A stretch of DNA of 64,000 bases from Qipengyuania pelagi (GTDB lineage: Bacteria > Pseudomonadota > Alphaproteobacteria > Sphingomonadales > Sphingomonadaceae), in the NCBI RefSeq assembly GCF_009827295.1, contig NZ_WTYD01000002.1, positions 186,001-250,000 on the forward strand, in the 5' to 3' direction. Numbering within the stretch: position 1 is the first letter of the stretch; each line of letters begins with the position of its first letter. The position numbers and the translations under genes were made by a program. Below, one piece after another: positions 8,961 through 17,657 of the stretch. The notes beneath the pieces are model-generated. The model did no database searches, was not told the origin of the DNA, and saw nothing but the letters and a program-made list of their open reading frames with translations.

Positions 8961-10280
8961 TCAGGCGACCTGCCGTTGCTCCACCTCGAGCGCCGAACGG
9001 ATGCGATTCGGGATTTCGGTTAGGGGAAAACTCCCTTTCAAGCCGCCCCCGATCTCGGCGCTGTCGCTGAAATAGCCCACACCGTGATGCTCGCCGTTCT
9101 TAATGGCCACAAATGCGACATGGCTGCGAAAATCTTCGATGCGTTCGTTACCGGCGACCACAGCCATGCCTGCGGGAATGTCGTTTGGATAGCTCAGCAT
9201 CGCGAACAGGTCTTCGCCACGATTGTCCACGGTGAAGATCGGTGTGCCGTCTTCCGTTTTGGCGACCAGCAATTTGCGCTCCGCCTCGGCCGCCTCTTCC
9301 ATCGAACTACAGGCAATAAGGAAGTCGCGCGACATGCGCGGCTCCACTGATTGGAAGGGAACGCCGAGGCCGCGCAGCGACGCGGCATGATCGGTCAAGC
9401 GCCAGTAAAAAGCGGTCTTCTCGTAGGGAGTTTGATGGAGACCGGTCGCGAGCATGATCCGCGCCTGAGGAAACGCCCGCTTCACCTGGCCGAGAATTTG
9501 ATCGTAAAGCCGGTAAACGTCCAGCAACGGATCGCTGTCGGGGTGGATATACCAAGCGGGATTGCGGTGCGGACCATCGTAAACGGCCGCGTTGAACATG
9601 TAATGGTGCTGGATATGCGCGCCGGCATTTAGGAAAAGCGTGGCGAAATCGGGGGTTTTTTCGCGCACCAGACGGACGAACATGTCGGTAAGGACCTGAT
9701 CCAGAAACAGAGCCTTCGACCAGGGCTTGCCGCGAGCCGCGCCTACCAGCTTCAGATAGGCAGGATAGTTCGCGGGCGACGCGTTGCGCAGCCCGCCCAA
9801 GGCGAAGTTCAGAACCGACTTTTTGTCCAATCCGCCCGTTGCATTCTCATTCACCGCCTGCCGAATGGCCTGGAAGAAACGCGTATCGAGGCTCCCGGCG
9901 CGAACGCTCGTGTCAGTCCAGGGATCTGGAATGAAGAAAGCGGGGTCGCGCAAGCGATATTTAGCGTTCATCGGACTGACCGCGCCAACCTTGAGCCCCG
10001 CTTCCTCAAGCTGTTCCCAAATCTGCGGAATATCGGTATCCACAATATCGCCGAGCCTGAACACGCCGTGTTCGGCATAGGTAAGGCCGGTATGCGCCGT
10101 GACCCACTGAATCCAGGGTTCCAGCTCCTCGTAGGTCTGCTCGGAATGCGTTTCCTCGAAGCCGTGCCGCGCGAGGAACTCCCGAAAATTAGGCAAATTC
10201 CCCTTGCCGATATATTTCTGCAAGAACTCGAAATTGATTTCATTGAGTTCAAGAAAAAGAAGCTTTTGCACCTGGTTCAC
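8961..10280 (-). CDS. Alkaline phosphatase-superfamily-like protein
   Basis: Protein of 439 residues, last gene of the long minus-strand polysaccharide operon. Its opening (LLFLELNEINFEFLQKY, then a LPNF segment) and GAHIQHHYMF resemble the type I phosphodiesterase / alkaline-phosphatase-like superfamily, in which these positions bind metal. The usual (S/T)DHG motif is not evident: the comparable segment reads ATGLHQTPYEK. It therefore looks divergent and may have altered metal binding. No signal peptide is seen, so it is probably cytoplasmic. It might hydrolyse or transfer a phosphate-linked group on a sugar or lipid carrier. Specific function unknown. Confidence 0.65.
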   Translation of the reverse strand: MNQVQKLLFLELNEINFEFLQKYIGKGNLPNFREFLARHGFEETHSEQTYEELEPWIQWVTAHTGLTYAEHGVFRLGDIVDTDIPQIWEQLEEAGLKVGAVSPMNAKYRLRDPAFFIPDPWTDTSVRAGSLDTRFFQAIRQAVNENATGGLDKKSVLNFALGGLRNASPANYPAYLKLVGAARGKPWSKALFLDQVLTDMFVRLVREKTPDFATLFLNAGAHIQHHYMFNAAVYDGPHRNPAWYIHPDSDPLLDVYRLYDQILGQVKRAFPQARIMLATGLHQTPYEKTAFYWRLTDHAASLRGLGVPFQSVEPRMSRDFLIACSSMEEAAEAERKLLVAKTEDGTPIFTVDNRGEDLFAMLSYPNDIPAGMAVVAGNERIEDFRSHVAFVAIKNGEHHGVGYFSDSAEIGGGLKGSFPLTEIPNRIRSALEVEQRQVA

Positions 10281-10371
10281 CTGGGGTTATTCGCGGACGA
10301 CACGTGGCGCTTCCTATCACCTCGTCACGGTCAGCGGAAGCGAGGTTGACCATCTTTGCGCCGAATGGCGA

Positions 10372-11517
10372 TCAGGGTAGTTCCATGGCCGCCATCATCG
10401 CATCGTTGATGCGGTGGACATCGAACAAACGTTTGGCTGCAGCTCGGCTCGCTTGGCCCATTTGCAAGATCAGGCTGGGATCGTCGATGAAGCGGCGCAT
10501 CGCCGCCTCCAGCGCTCGTGCGTCGCGCACGGGTACTTTGAAGCCGTTTACTCCTTCTTCCACCGTGTCCCGGCAGCCAGGCGCATCGGTGGTGACCACT
10601 GGAAGCGCCATTGCCATCGCTTCCTGGGTGCTGCGCGGCTTGCCTTCGCGATAGGATGGCAAGACGAAGACGCTGCTCTGCGCAAGCCAGACCCGGACGT
10701 CCGGAACCTGGCCGGGCCACTCGACTATCCCGTCCGCAACCCACCGCTTCACCACAGAGCGTTCCAAACCGCCGGGATTGCTGTCGGTATCACCCAAGAG
10801 AAGGAAGCGCGCATCGCTTCCACTTGCCTTGATGGCACGTGCTGCCTCGGCATATTCGACGATACCCTTTTCGCGCAAAAGCCGAGCGACCAAGACGAAA
10901 GTGATCGGCGAGGACACCGGTTCGCTTGGCTGAAACCGTGCGAGATCGACTCCGGAGCCGCTGATAAGCACGGCCTTCTTACGGGACAACAGGCCGCGGC
11001 TGCACAGCACTTCTAAATCGTCGCCATTTTGCAGGAAGACCCGGTTGCACAGACGAAACGCTAGGCGGTAAAGGAGCGACGCAACAGCTCGAAGGGCCCG
11101 GCGTTTTAGCGTGTCGCGCGCGCCATCGGGAGTGAAAACATACCCGAGGCCCGCCACGAGGGCATAGCGGCGCCCGATCCCCGCCAACCAGGCTGCCAGC
11201 GTCCCATAGATCACTGGCTTGATGAAATACCCGAAGACGAGGTCCGGGCCAATGCGGCGCAGCGTGACGGCAAGCTTTACCATGTCCACCAAGTCACGGG
11301 CAGGCCGCAATCCCGTGCGCTCCAGCGAAATATCGACAGGTTCGGCGCCGAGTTCGCGCACCGCCGCGCGTGTCTGCACATCGTAGTCGGGTGCCAGCGC
11401 ATACACCTTGATCCCCTGCCCGATCATGCGCCGGATCAGCGGGCCGCGGAAATTGGCTATAGAAAACGCGATACTGGTGATGATCGCAGCCGATCGGACC
11501 TCCCGATGCCCGCTCAT
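10372..11517 (-). CDS. GT4-family glycosyltransferase (PglA/CapM-like)
   Basis: Retaining GT-B glycosyltransferase of 381 residues. The N-terminal acceptor domain begins with IITSIAFSIANFRGPLIRRM. The C-terminal nucleotide-sugar domain has FVLVARLLREKGI and the E-x7-E type segment PSYREGKPRSTQEAMAMALPVV. The overall motif order resembles PglA-type N-acetylgalactosaminyltransferases (FRGPLI start, EGLG-like AGLGYVFT segment), so transfer of a GalNAc- or GalNAcA-type residue is possible but not proven. The start codon overlaps the stop of the preceding glycosyltransferase gene (ATGA, 11514-11517). Confidence 0.88.
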   Translation of the reverse strand: MSGHREVRSAAIITSIAFSIANFRGPLIRRMIGQGIKVYALAPDYDVQTRAAVRELGAEPVDISLERTGLRPARDLVDMVKLAVTLRRIGPDLVFGYFIKPVIYGTLAAWLAGIGRRYALVAGLGYVFTPDGARDTLKRRALRAVASLLYRLAFRLCNRVFLQNGDDLEVLCSRGLLSRKKAVLISGSGVDLARFQPSEPVSSPITFVLVARLLREKGIVEYAEAARAIKASGSDARFLLLGDTDSNPGGLERSVVKRWVADGIVEWPGQVPDVRVWLAQSSVFVLPSYREGKPRSTQEAMAMALPVVTTDAPGCRDTVEEGVNGFKVPVRDARALEAAMRRFIDDPSLILQMGQASRAAAKRLFDVHRINDAMMAAMELP

Positions 11518-12617
11518 GATCCCGCCTCGATTGCAGCTCGAAATGCATCGAGCACGATGGGCTGCTGCGATTGAAGCGAATAATGGTTCATCACTTTTGC
11601 GCGCCCCTTTTCGCCCATCCGCTGCCTGAGGGCAGAATCGTGCGCGAGCTGATCAAGAGCGTGCGTCCATTCTGCCTCGGTCCGCGCAAACAAGCCATCG
11701 ACACCGTGATCGATGATGTCCCGATTCACTCCGACCGGCGAGGCGATCCCTGGCACACCGCACGCCATGTACTGGATCAGTTTGTAACCGCACTTCCCCC
11801 GGGCCCATGGCTCGTCCGGCACCGGCATCAAGCCGATATCCATCGCCTGCAGATCGGCTACTTCATTCGACTCGGACCACTCTACAGCGTCGATTCCCGC
11901 AATTCCCTTCGCAGCTGGGCCCGCGCCAACGACACGGAAGCGCGCATGTAAACGAGACAAAGCAGGCAACAGTGTTGGCAGCAGAGGTTCGACATAGCGC
12001 CAGGTGGAAGGTGAACCGATCCATCCAACCGTCAGCGGGCGGTTGTCGCTTCCCTCGATCGAAGGCTTGAAAATGTCAGTATCGACCACTGTAGGCACAA
12101 CCAGTGCGTTGCCACCAGCCGATGTGACGTAATCCGCCAGATACTCGTTGCCGCACACACAGATCGCCGCTTGTCGGACCAGCGGCAGCAATTTGCGGCC
12201 CAAGAGTTGCCTCACAACCGGAGAGCGATGGGTATCGTACATGTGAAAGATCGCATCGTCGATATCGTAGACGATCGGAACTTTTGCCAGACGCGCGGCA
12301 AGACCGTCGATCAATGGCAGGTAAGGGAAAAGCTCGTACTGGACCCAGACAAGATCATACCGACCCATCGACACAATGCCGGCAAGGCGGCGACCATAGG
12401 CCTTCATCACCAGAGCTTGGGACGCCCGCTCCCCGCGCATCAAGCCTTGCAGGTAATCGTCGTCTAGCAGGGGCTGAAGTTCGATATCCAGGTAGTGTCG
12501 GGCTAGAAACGGCGCGTACTGAAGAAGCCGCTGACGGGTGCTCGCCGCGCGCGGACCATATTTAGCCAGCGCGAGAACGCGCTTCGCCGGCATTGAAGAC
12601 ATGACGCCATTTTTCAT
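11514..12617 (-). CDS. GT4-family glycosyltransferase
   Basis: GT-B fold glycosyltransferase of 367 residues. It has an N-terminal acceptor domain (KYGPRAASTRQR, VWVQYELFPYLPLIDG), the VYDIDDAIF motif common in EPS glycosyltransferases, TVGWIGSPSTWRY at the donor domain and KLIQYMACGVPGIASPVG near the C-terminus. The donor sugar cannot be told from sequence. The ATG at 12617 is used; ATG codons further in (12602) are alternatives, and none has a strong ribosome site. It lies in the middle of the minus-strand operon, 24 bp after the acyltransferase gene. Confidence 0.88.
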   Translation of the reverse strand: MKNGVMSSMPAKRVLALAKYGPRAASTRQRLLQYAPFLARHYLDIELQPLLDDDYLQGLMRGERASQALVMKAYGRRLAGIVSMGRYDLVWVQYELFPYLPLIDGLAARLAKVPIVYDIDDAIFHMYDTHRSPVVRQLLGRKLLPLVRQAAICVCGNEYLADYVTSAGGNALVVPTVVDTDIFKPSIEGSDNRPLTVGWIGSPSTWRYVEPLLPTLLPALSRLHARFRVVGAGPAAKGIAGIDAVEWSESNEVADLQAMDIGLMPVPDEPWARGKCGYKLIQYMACGVPGIASPVGVNRDIIDHGVDGLFARTEAEWTHALDQLAHDSALRQRMGEKGRAKVMNHYSLQSQQPIVLDAFRAAIEAGS

Positions 12618-12641
12618 AATGCGTTGCAGTGCGCCCCTCGC

Positions 12642-13706
12642 CTAGCTCTTCGATGGTGAAGCGCGCTCTATAGCCATGCGCGGCGCTATCAGTTTTCGAT
12701 GCGCGAAACGGAGAGAAGGTCGCTCATAACCGAAATAATAGGCGATGCCGGCAGCCGTTGAAGCCGCGATCCCGACAGCCATCGCCATGCCCCATGTCAG
12801 GTCCATCGCCCGCACAAGGCGCGTTGTAACGGCGAGTAAGGGATTGTGGATCAGGTATATCGCGTAAGAAGCGTTGCCCAGCAAAAGGACAAAGCTTGGA
12901 ATGTGAATGCGCCCCCGAAGCTCAAATGAGGCAGCAACCGCTACGAGAAACGCCACACCCATCCCGAAAACCAGGGAATTCGTACTTGGCCCGCCAACGA
13001 AATAGAAGACTAAGAAACCAATCGCCAACCCCGAGAACAACAAAGTCGGGACTTTGTCCCTCATCACTAGAAAGGCAGCCATAATGCCCGCGACGAATTC
13101 GATGTTCATCGATGCCAGCATGACATTGCTCTCGGGTCCATTCGGATACCACAAAAGCGCCATAGCGAGCGTCCATACAGCGAGACCGATCCAAAGCGAA
13201 CGCATCCAAATCAACATAGCGAAGACGAGGTAGAAGAAGACTTCATGCTGAAGCGTCCAGGCCGGCAGCAGCGCTGGCAATTTATCGGTGGGGAGCAGCG
13301 TCAGTGTCGAGAACCAACCAAACTGATGGCCGGGACTTCCGATGCCTGGAACTGAAAGATAAAACAACGCTACTGCGATACCCAGCGGCCAGTAGGGAAT
13401 ATAAATGCGGATGCCGCGCCTCAGAAGAAATCCGATCACCCACTCTCGATCGGGACGAGAATCGGCGCTGCTGTAATAAATAATAAAGCCGGATAGAACG
13501 AAAAAGAAATCAACGCCCAGCGCCCCATAACCGAGAAACTCGGAAAATCGAGGAGCGCCGCCGATGAGATTAGTCGCGGAGATATTGGCGTGATGGATTA
13601 CAACAGCTAACGCTGCCAGAGCTCTTCCCGCCTGCAATATGTTCAATACCCGCCCTGCGCGTTGCGCAGATCCGGCGGGGGCCCGGCCCGGATTTTCAAA
13701 CGTCAC
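12642..13706 (-). CDS. Acyltransferase family 3 (OafA/WecH-like) membrane protein
   Basis: Integral membrane acyltransferase of 354 residues that probably adds acetyl or a similar group to a sugar of the repeat unit. The family signature is clear: LQAGRALAALAVVIHHANI (with conserved His), GYGALGVDFFFVLSGFII, and the arginine region RRGIRIYIPYWPL. About ten hydrophobic segments follow. The start is GTG at 13706, overlapping the stop of the upstream GT2 gene (GTGA), which indicates coupling. O-acetylation of the exopolysaccharide is the usual role of such genes in EPS loci. Confidence 0.9.
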   Translation of the reverse strand: MTFENPGRAPAGSAQRAGRVLNILQAGRALAALAVVIHHANISATNLIGGAPRFSEFLGYGALGVDFFFVLSGFIIYYSSADSRPDREWVIGFLLRRGIRIYIPYWPLGIAVALFYLSVPGIGSPGHQFGWFSTLTLLPTDKLPALLPAWTLQHEVFFYLVFAMLIWMRSLWIGLAVWTLAMALLWYPNGPESNVMLASMNIEFVAGIMAAFLVMRDKVPTLLFSGLAIGFLVFYFVGGPSTNSLVFGMGVAFLVAVAASFELRGRIHIPSFVLLLGNASYAIYLIHNPLLAVTTRLVRAMDLTWGMAMAVGIAASTAAGIAYYFGYERPSLRFAHRKLIAPRMAIERASPSKS

Positions 13707-14662
13707 TTTTTATTCCCGCGTACAGCAGCCCGCGCTATTTCGGGTAAATCGCGGTAAAGATAGATGAAGGCGCGCAAAGTTTCCCCCATCTCCGCTCGGG
13801 ACCGCCGCTTCATCGCCCTTCCGAGCCGCAGGACCGGCTCAGCCAGCAAGGTTGTGGCCATAACCGCCATGGCCTGGATGGGGGTGAAATGTTTGAAACT
13901 GTAGAGTATGCGGCTCCGCATCGAATAGAAAAGCCGCTTCGCCTTAACCTGATCAGACGTGCCGCCTCCCTTATGATAGGCCGTGGCATCCGCGAGGTAA
14001 TGGATGCCCCATCCGGCATCTTGCACTCTCGCTGATAGGTCGACATCTTCAAGATAAACGAAGAAGCGCTCGTCAAATCCACCCAGTTTTCTAAATATCT
14101 CGGATCGGATCAGATAAAATGCGCCGATAACATGGTCGACGGATCGGCTATCGAGATGATCGAACTGCACCGCCCGTTGTTCGTGTGTGAACATCGTGCG
14201 TGGACTTGCCCGGTTCGTCGTGTGCCGCTGGACATCCCCGTTTTCATCGACAAGGCGAATTCCGAGTACACCGACCTGGCGATTTTCAGGATGTTGGAGA
14301 AACGAGACAGTGTGCTTGAGACTGTCCGGAAGCAGGGCGGCATCGGGATTGAGAAACAGCATATACGGGGCACGCGCGTGCGCAGCACCAATGTTGCATG
14401 CGCGGCCGAAACCAAGGTTGTCGCCGTTTTTGATCGTCTTGAGGGGGAGCCCTTCGATCGCGATATCGGCTGACCCATCCGTTGATCCATTGTCGACCAG
14501 GATGACGGATCTGACCAATTGATCAGCATGACGCGCGATTGAATCCAGACAAGCGGCCAGCTGCTCACCCGCATTCCAATTGACCACGATTATATCTACG
14601 GCTTTGGAATCAAGGTTCAAGTCCGGTCCCGGCTCGGCTCCGCTCGTTTCCTCAATCTCCAT
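13703..14662 (-). CDS. GT2-family glycosyltransferase (WbbL rhamnosyltransferase-like)
   Basis: Inverting GT-A glycosyltransferase of 319 residues. It has the fold start DIIVVNWNAGEQLAACL, VDNGSTDGS, the DxD-like FLNPDAAL, and the acceptor segment IGAFYLIRSEIFRKLGGFDERFFVYLEDVDLSAR, which is typical of WbbL-type rhamnosyltransferases. Since rmlCBDA is present, dTDP-L-rhamnose is the likely donor. The ATG at 14662 is chosen because GAGG lies about 7 nt upstream; the longer frame begins with TTG inside the preceding gene. It is 10 bp downstream of the dioxygenase gene and overlaps the acyltransferase start. Confidence 0.88.
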   Translation of the reverse strand: MEIEETSGAEPGPDLNLDSKAVDIIVVNWNAGEQLAACLDSIARHADQLVRSVILVDNGSTDGSADIAIEGLPLKTIKNGDNLGFGRACNIGAAHARAPYMLFLNPDAALLPDSLKHTVSFLQHPENRQVGVLGIRLVDENGDVQRHTTNRASPRTMFTHEQRAVQFDHLDSRSVDHVIGAFYLIRSEIFRKLGGFDERFFVYLEDVDLSARVQDAGWGIHYLADATAYHKGGGTSDQVKAKRLFYSMRSRILYSFKHFTPIQAMAVMATTLLAEPVLRLGRAMKRRSRAEMGETLRAFIYLYRDLPEIARAAVRGNKK

Positions 14663-14672
14663 CAGCTGGCCT

Positions 14673-15473
14673 CTATAGCCGGAAAAAGCGGCGCGCAAGA
14701 TAACCCAGGCGAGCCCTCATCGAACCGCTTCTCAGACTGATATCCTTGCTGTCGCGAGGAAGGTAGCGCGTCGTAGTCGACTTCCCGCGAATACGCTCGC
14801 CGTCGGGTTTACCGTGCGAATAATAATACAACGCGATGCTGGTGCGCGGGTAATCGTCAGGGAAGCTCAGAGGGTCTGGATGACCATGCAGCGTAAGATC
14901 GTTCGTATTGAAGATCACCAGGCGGTTGATGATCGGCTCGATCGAACGAACGTCTTTCTGCTCGAGATCAGCAAGCAGCAACTCTCCACCATATTCAGGA
15001 ATCCAGTCTTTATTGAGATAAAGCAAGATATTAATACGGCGGTCCGCTTCCAGATCATCGTGCCAGTTGAAATCGGTGTGCATCTTCAAAAACCCGCCAC
15101 GCCTGGTCATATGGATACCACCACCCTCCAGACCTGGGTCACCGAACAACCCCTCAATCCCGACGACCGGCTCCAACCAATCGAGGAAAGATCGCGAATT
15201 AAGATAGGAAATGAGTCTATGCGTTAGGGGCCCGAACTCGCTCCAATCAGTGCAGGCCACTTTCAGAGACTGGGTAATGCCATTGCTTGCATCCTTGTCC
15301 GCAACCGTCTGACGCGCTTCGTCGTGAAGTCTGCCCGCAAAATCCTGCGTGAGGAAATTGTCGATCACGAGATGCGGGAACGGATGCCCGCTTTTGAATT
15401 CAACGCCTTTGCGCTCAGACTCCTCGAATGCGGACTGGCGGATCATTCCGCTAAATTCGGCAGCATTGGGCAT
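14673..15473 (-). CDS. 2-oxoglutarate/Fe(II)-dependent oxygenase (prolyl 4-hydroxylase-like)
   Basis: Non-haem iron oxygenase of 266 residues with a double-stranded beta-helix core. The metal triad is visible as His132-x-Asp134 (MHTDFNWH) and a distal His in TLHGHPDPL (His196 or His198). Arg210 in PRTSIALYYY is positioned to bind 2-oxoglutarate. AGGAG stands 6 nt before the ATG at 15473. Such enzymes hydroxylate proteins, lipids or sugars. Its place between the polymerase and glycosyltransferase genes suggests it modifies a sugar or carrier-linked intermediate. That substrate is inferred, and it is an unusual member of an EPS operon. Confidence 0.88.
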   Translation of the reverse strand: MPNAAEFSGMIRQSAFEESERKGVEFKSGHPFPHLVIDNFLTQDFAGRLHDEARQTVADKDASNGITQSLKVACTDWSEFGPLTHRLISYLNSRSFLDWLEPVVGIEGLFGDPGLEGGGIHMTRRGGFLKMHTDFNWHDDLEADRRINILLYLNKDWIPEYGGELLLADLEQKDVRSIEPIINRLVIFNTNDLTLHGHPDPLSFPDDYPRTSIALYYYSHGKPDGERIRGKSTTTRYLPRDSKDISLRSGSMRARLGYLARRFFRL

Positions 15474-15503
15474 GGCCAACTCCTAAAATTGTTTACTCGG
15501 AAA

Positions 15504-16526
15504 CTAATATCCGCCCAAAACATCTGAATGCAAATTCAAATAAAAAAGCAATCCCCCAGTAAGCCAAAGCATCATTACTGCTGGTATATTCCTATAGGAG
15601 AAAACTGAGCGGTGCGCGACAAAAATTGTGGATACATACAGAACCTCCTTGACCCTCTGAGCGACCATCGGAACGCCGGATAGGCCAATAACAACTAAAA
15701 TCGCACCTATGGAGATTACAAAAAACAGAGAATGATAACGGCTTTCTTTCTGCCAACCAGCAAAAAACCCTAGAAATATTGCTAGTAGAAGTCCGATATT
15801 ATTTAAGGAAAAGATGCTGATCTCATTAAATTCGCGGTTCTGTGCGTAAGCAGCCAAAAGCGGATTTATGTCGGAGAAAAAGCTGATTGCACTACTGCGC
15901 AAGGAATCAGACAAACCGACCGCCAATATCAGAATTGACACAACAGACAGAGCTGGGAAACTTTTTCGACCGTAAGTGGCAGCAAGATACATGGGCAATA
16001 GAATTACCACGCTGGCGTGAAAGGTTGCACCGATTGCGATCGCAATCACCGCCCTTACAAACCGCCGCTCGTATGCAAGATGAAGTGCTAGGTACCCTAG
16101 AGCCAATCCCAGGGCCGTTCGCACTTGGGTGTATTCATGGATCGGATAGAAGGTCACCAGATAGTAGACTGCCCCAATCAGGGGGTACCGCAAATATTTC
16201 CAAAATAGGAAGAATTTTATCCCAAGCGATGTGGCTATGATTGCAAACGCAAACCACGGATAGTCGACATTTATTACATATCGGAACAGCCATGCAGCGA
16301 AGCTGAAACCCAGCTCAAATCTTTGCGTGCTGGTCGAAAGGTAGACTGGGACGGCTTGATAAAAGGACAGGTATTCGATGTAGTCGCGACCAAGCCCAAA
16401 CAAACGTGTTGCAGCGGCATAGGACAGGAACCCCCACGCTACGACGAGGATCAACGCAGACAGTTCGCGCGAACCCAGGTGTGGTGATTTTTGGACATCA
16501 ACCATTTGAGCTGATGCTGATGTCAC
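15504..16526 (-). CDS. EpsG/Wzy-type polysaccharide polymerase membrane protein
   Basis: Polytopic membrane protein of 340 residues with about ten hydrophobic helices. It has features of the EpsG family: GRDYIEYLSFYQ near the N-terminus, HEYTQVRTALGLALGYLAL in the centre and FHASVVILLPMYL after it. It most likely polymerises lipid-linked repeat units on the periplasmic face, the Wzy role, and no other Wzy candidate is present in this locus. The start is a GTG overlapping the stop of the upstream glycosyltransferase gene (GTGA); an ATG at 16505 is the alternative. Its DNA is visibly more AT-rich than the neighbours, as is common for wzy genes. Confidence 0.82.
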   Translation of the reverse strand: MTSASAQMVDVQKSPHLGSRELSALILVVAWGFLSYAAATRLFGLGRDYIEYLSFYQAVPVYLSTSTQRFELGFSFAAWLFRYVINVDYPWFAFAIIATSLGIKFFLFWKYLRYPLIGAVYYLVTFYPIHEYTQVRTALGLALGYLALHLAYERRFVRAVIAIAIGATFHASVVILLPMYLAATYGRKSFPALSVVSILILAVGLSDSLRSSAISFFSDINPLLAAYAQNREFNEISIFSLNNIGLLLAIFLGFFAGWQKESRYHSLFFVISIGAILVVIGLSGVPMVAQRVKEVLYVSTIFVAHRSVFSYRNIPAVMMLWLTGGLLFYLNLHSDVLGGY

Positions 16527-17638
16527 GACCTGTTTTCTTTCTGCGTTTTTTCGGATCGAGGATCAAGCCCAGCATTTTCGCGATCCTTGGCAAATACATC
16601 AAGCATCTTGGCGGAAACCACATCCCAGCCGAAGGCTTGTACGGCTTCGTATCCCGAATTCGAGCGCCGCGAGGCCGCGTCCGGCCGCGTAGAGATTTCC
16701 CTGATTGCCTCGGCAATCGCAGTTGCATCGCGATTGGGGACAATCCAGGCGTTTTCGCTGGTTGCTGGTTCGAAGCCGGTAGTGACCAACGCTGCCCCGC
16801 TGGCTAGCGCTTCAAGGGCAGGATAGTGAGGCGCACCGTGCTGCACCGTACCGGCTGCAACCAGTACGTCGATGGACCGATAGAATTCCGCAAGCTCGGC
16901 ATCGTTTGACGGTACGACAATTTCGGCCGCAGGGTGCGACCAGCCAGCCGGAAGGTTGCCGTAAGCGATCCGCAAGCGGTGACGCGGATCGCTCGCATAG
17001 AGTTCCTCGAACGCCTTCAGGACGTAAAGTGCGCCTTTTTGCGGCTCACTGCGTCCAATGGTCCCTATTATCAGCGGCTCGGACGGCTGCCTTTGCGACG
17101 AAAGCTTAGGGCGGAACAGGCTCAGATCGATGCCGAAGGGTACGATGGCGAAAGGCCGTACCAACGCGTGTCGATAAATCGAAGCGTTGGCTATCTGGGT
17201 TAGCGGCAGTGCGTAGGACAGGCGCGAAAGCAGCCATAACAGCGGACGGCGTTCCAACACGTAGTATTCCGGCTCGTACGCCTGAATGTAGTAGAACCGT
17301 TTTCCACGAGGCACCCGAGCAAGCACTGTGGGCCACGTAGTAAGGCTGTGATTGGCAAGGACCACATCGAAATCGTGGTGGAGCCGACGAATGCCGGCGA
17401 AGAGTGCCCGTAGATTGCCTAAGCCTGTCTCGCCCTTACCGTGTGGGCTATCAACATTTCGGCCATCTTCATCGACCCAATGGATCGAGGCTTGCGTGGG
17501 AAAATATGGCTGCCCGCTCGTGGCGGGGGCAACGAACGAGACTTCGTGGCCGGCTCGTAGCCATGCGTTCGCCAATTCGGACAGCACTCGATAGCCGCCA
17601 GCGCGAGCAAATCCCAAAACAGGTATCAAAATGCGCAT
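16523..17638 (-). CDS. GT4-family glycosyltransferase
   Basis: GT-B glycosyltransferase of 371 residues. It opens with RILIPVLGFARAGGYRVLSELANAW, a glycine-rich acceptor loop. The donor domain shows IIGTIGRSEPQKGALYVLKAF and HYPALEALASGAALVTTGFEP. Donor and acceptor are unknown. The C-terminal 25 residues are charged and may contact the membrane. An ATG at 17638 follows an in-frame TTG at 17641; a GAGGA stands at a good distance from the TTG, so the true start may be one codon earlier. It is followed by the polymerase gene with a GTGA overlap. Confidence 0.87.
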   Translation of the reverse strand: MRILIPVLGFARAGGYRVLSELANAWLRAGHEVSFVAPATSGQPYFPTQASIHWVDEDGRNVDSPHGKGETGLGNLRALFAGIRRLHHDFDVVLANHSLTTWPTVLARVPRGKRFYYIQAYEPEYYVLERRPLLWLLSRLSYALPLTQIANASIYRHALVRPFAIVPFGIDLSLFRPKLSSQRQPSEPLIIGTIGRSEPQKGALYVLKAFEELYASDPRHRLRIAYGNLPAGWSHPAAEIVVPSNDAELAEFYRSIDVLVAAGTVQHGAPHYPALEALASGAALVTTGFEPATSENAWIVPNRDATAIAEAIREISTRPDAASRRSNSGYEAVQAFGWDVVSAKMLDVFAKDRENAGLDPRSEKTQKENRS

Positions 17639-17657
17639 CAACGGCAGATCCTCAGTC

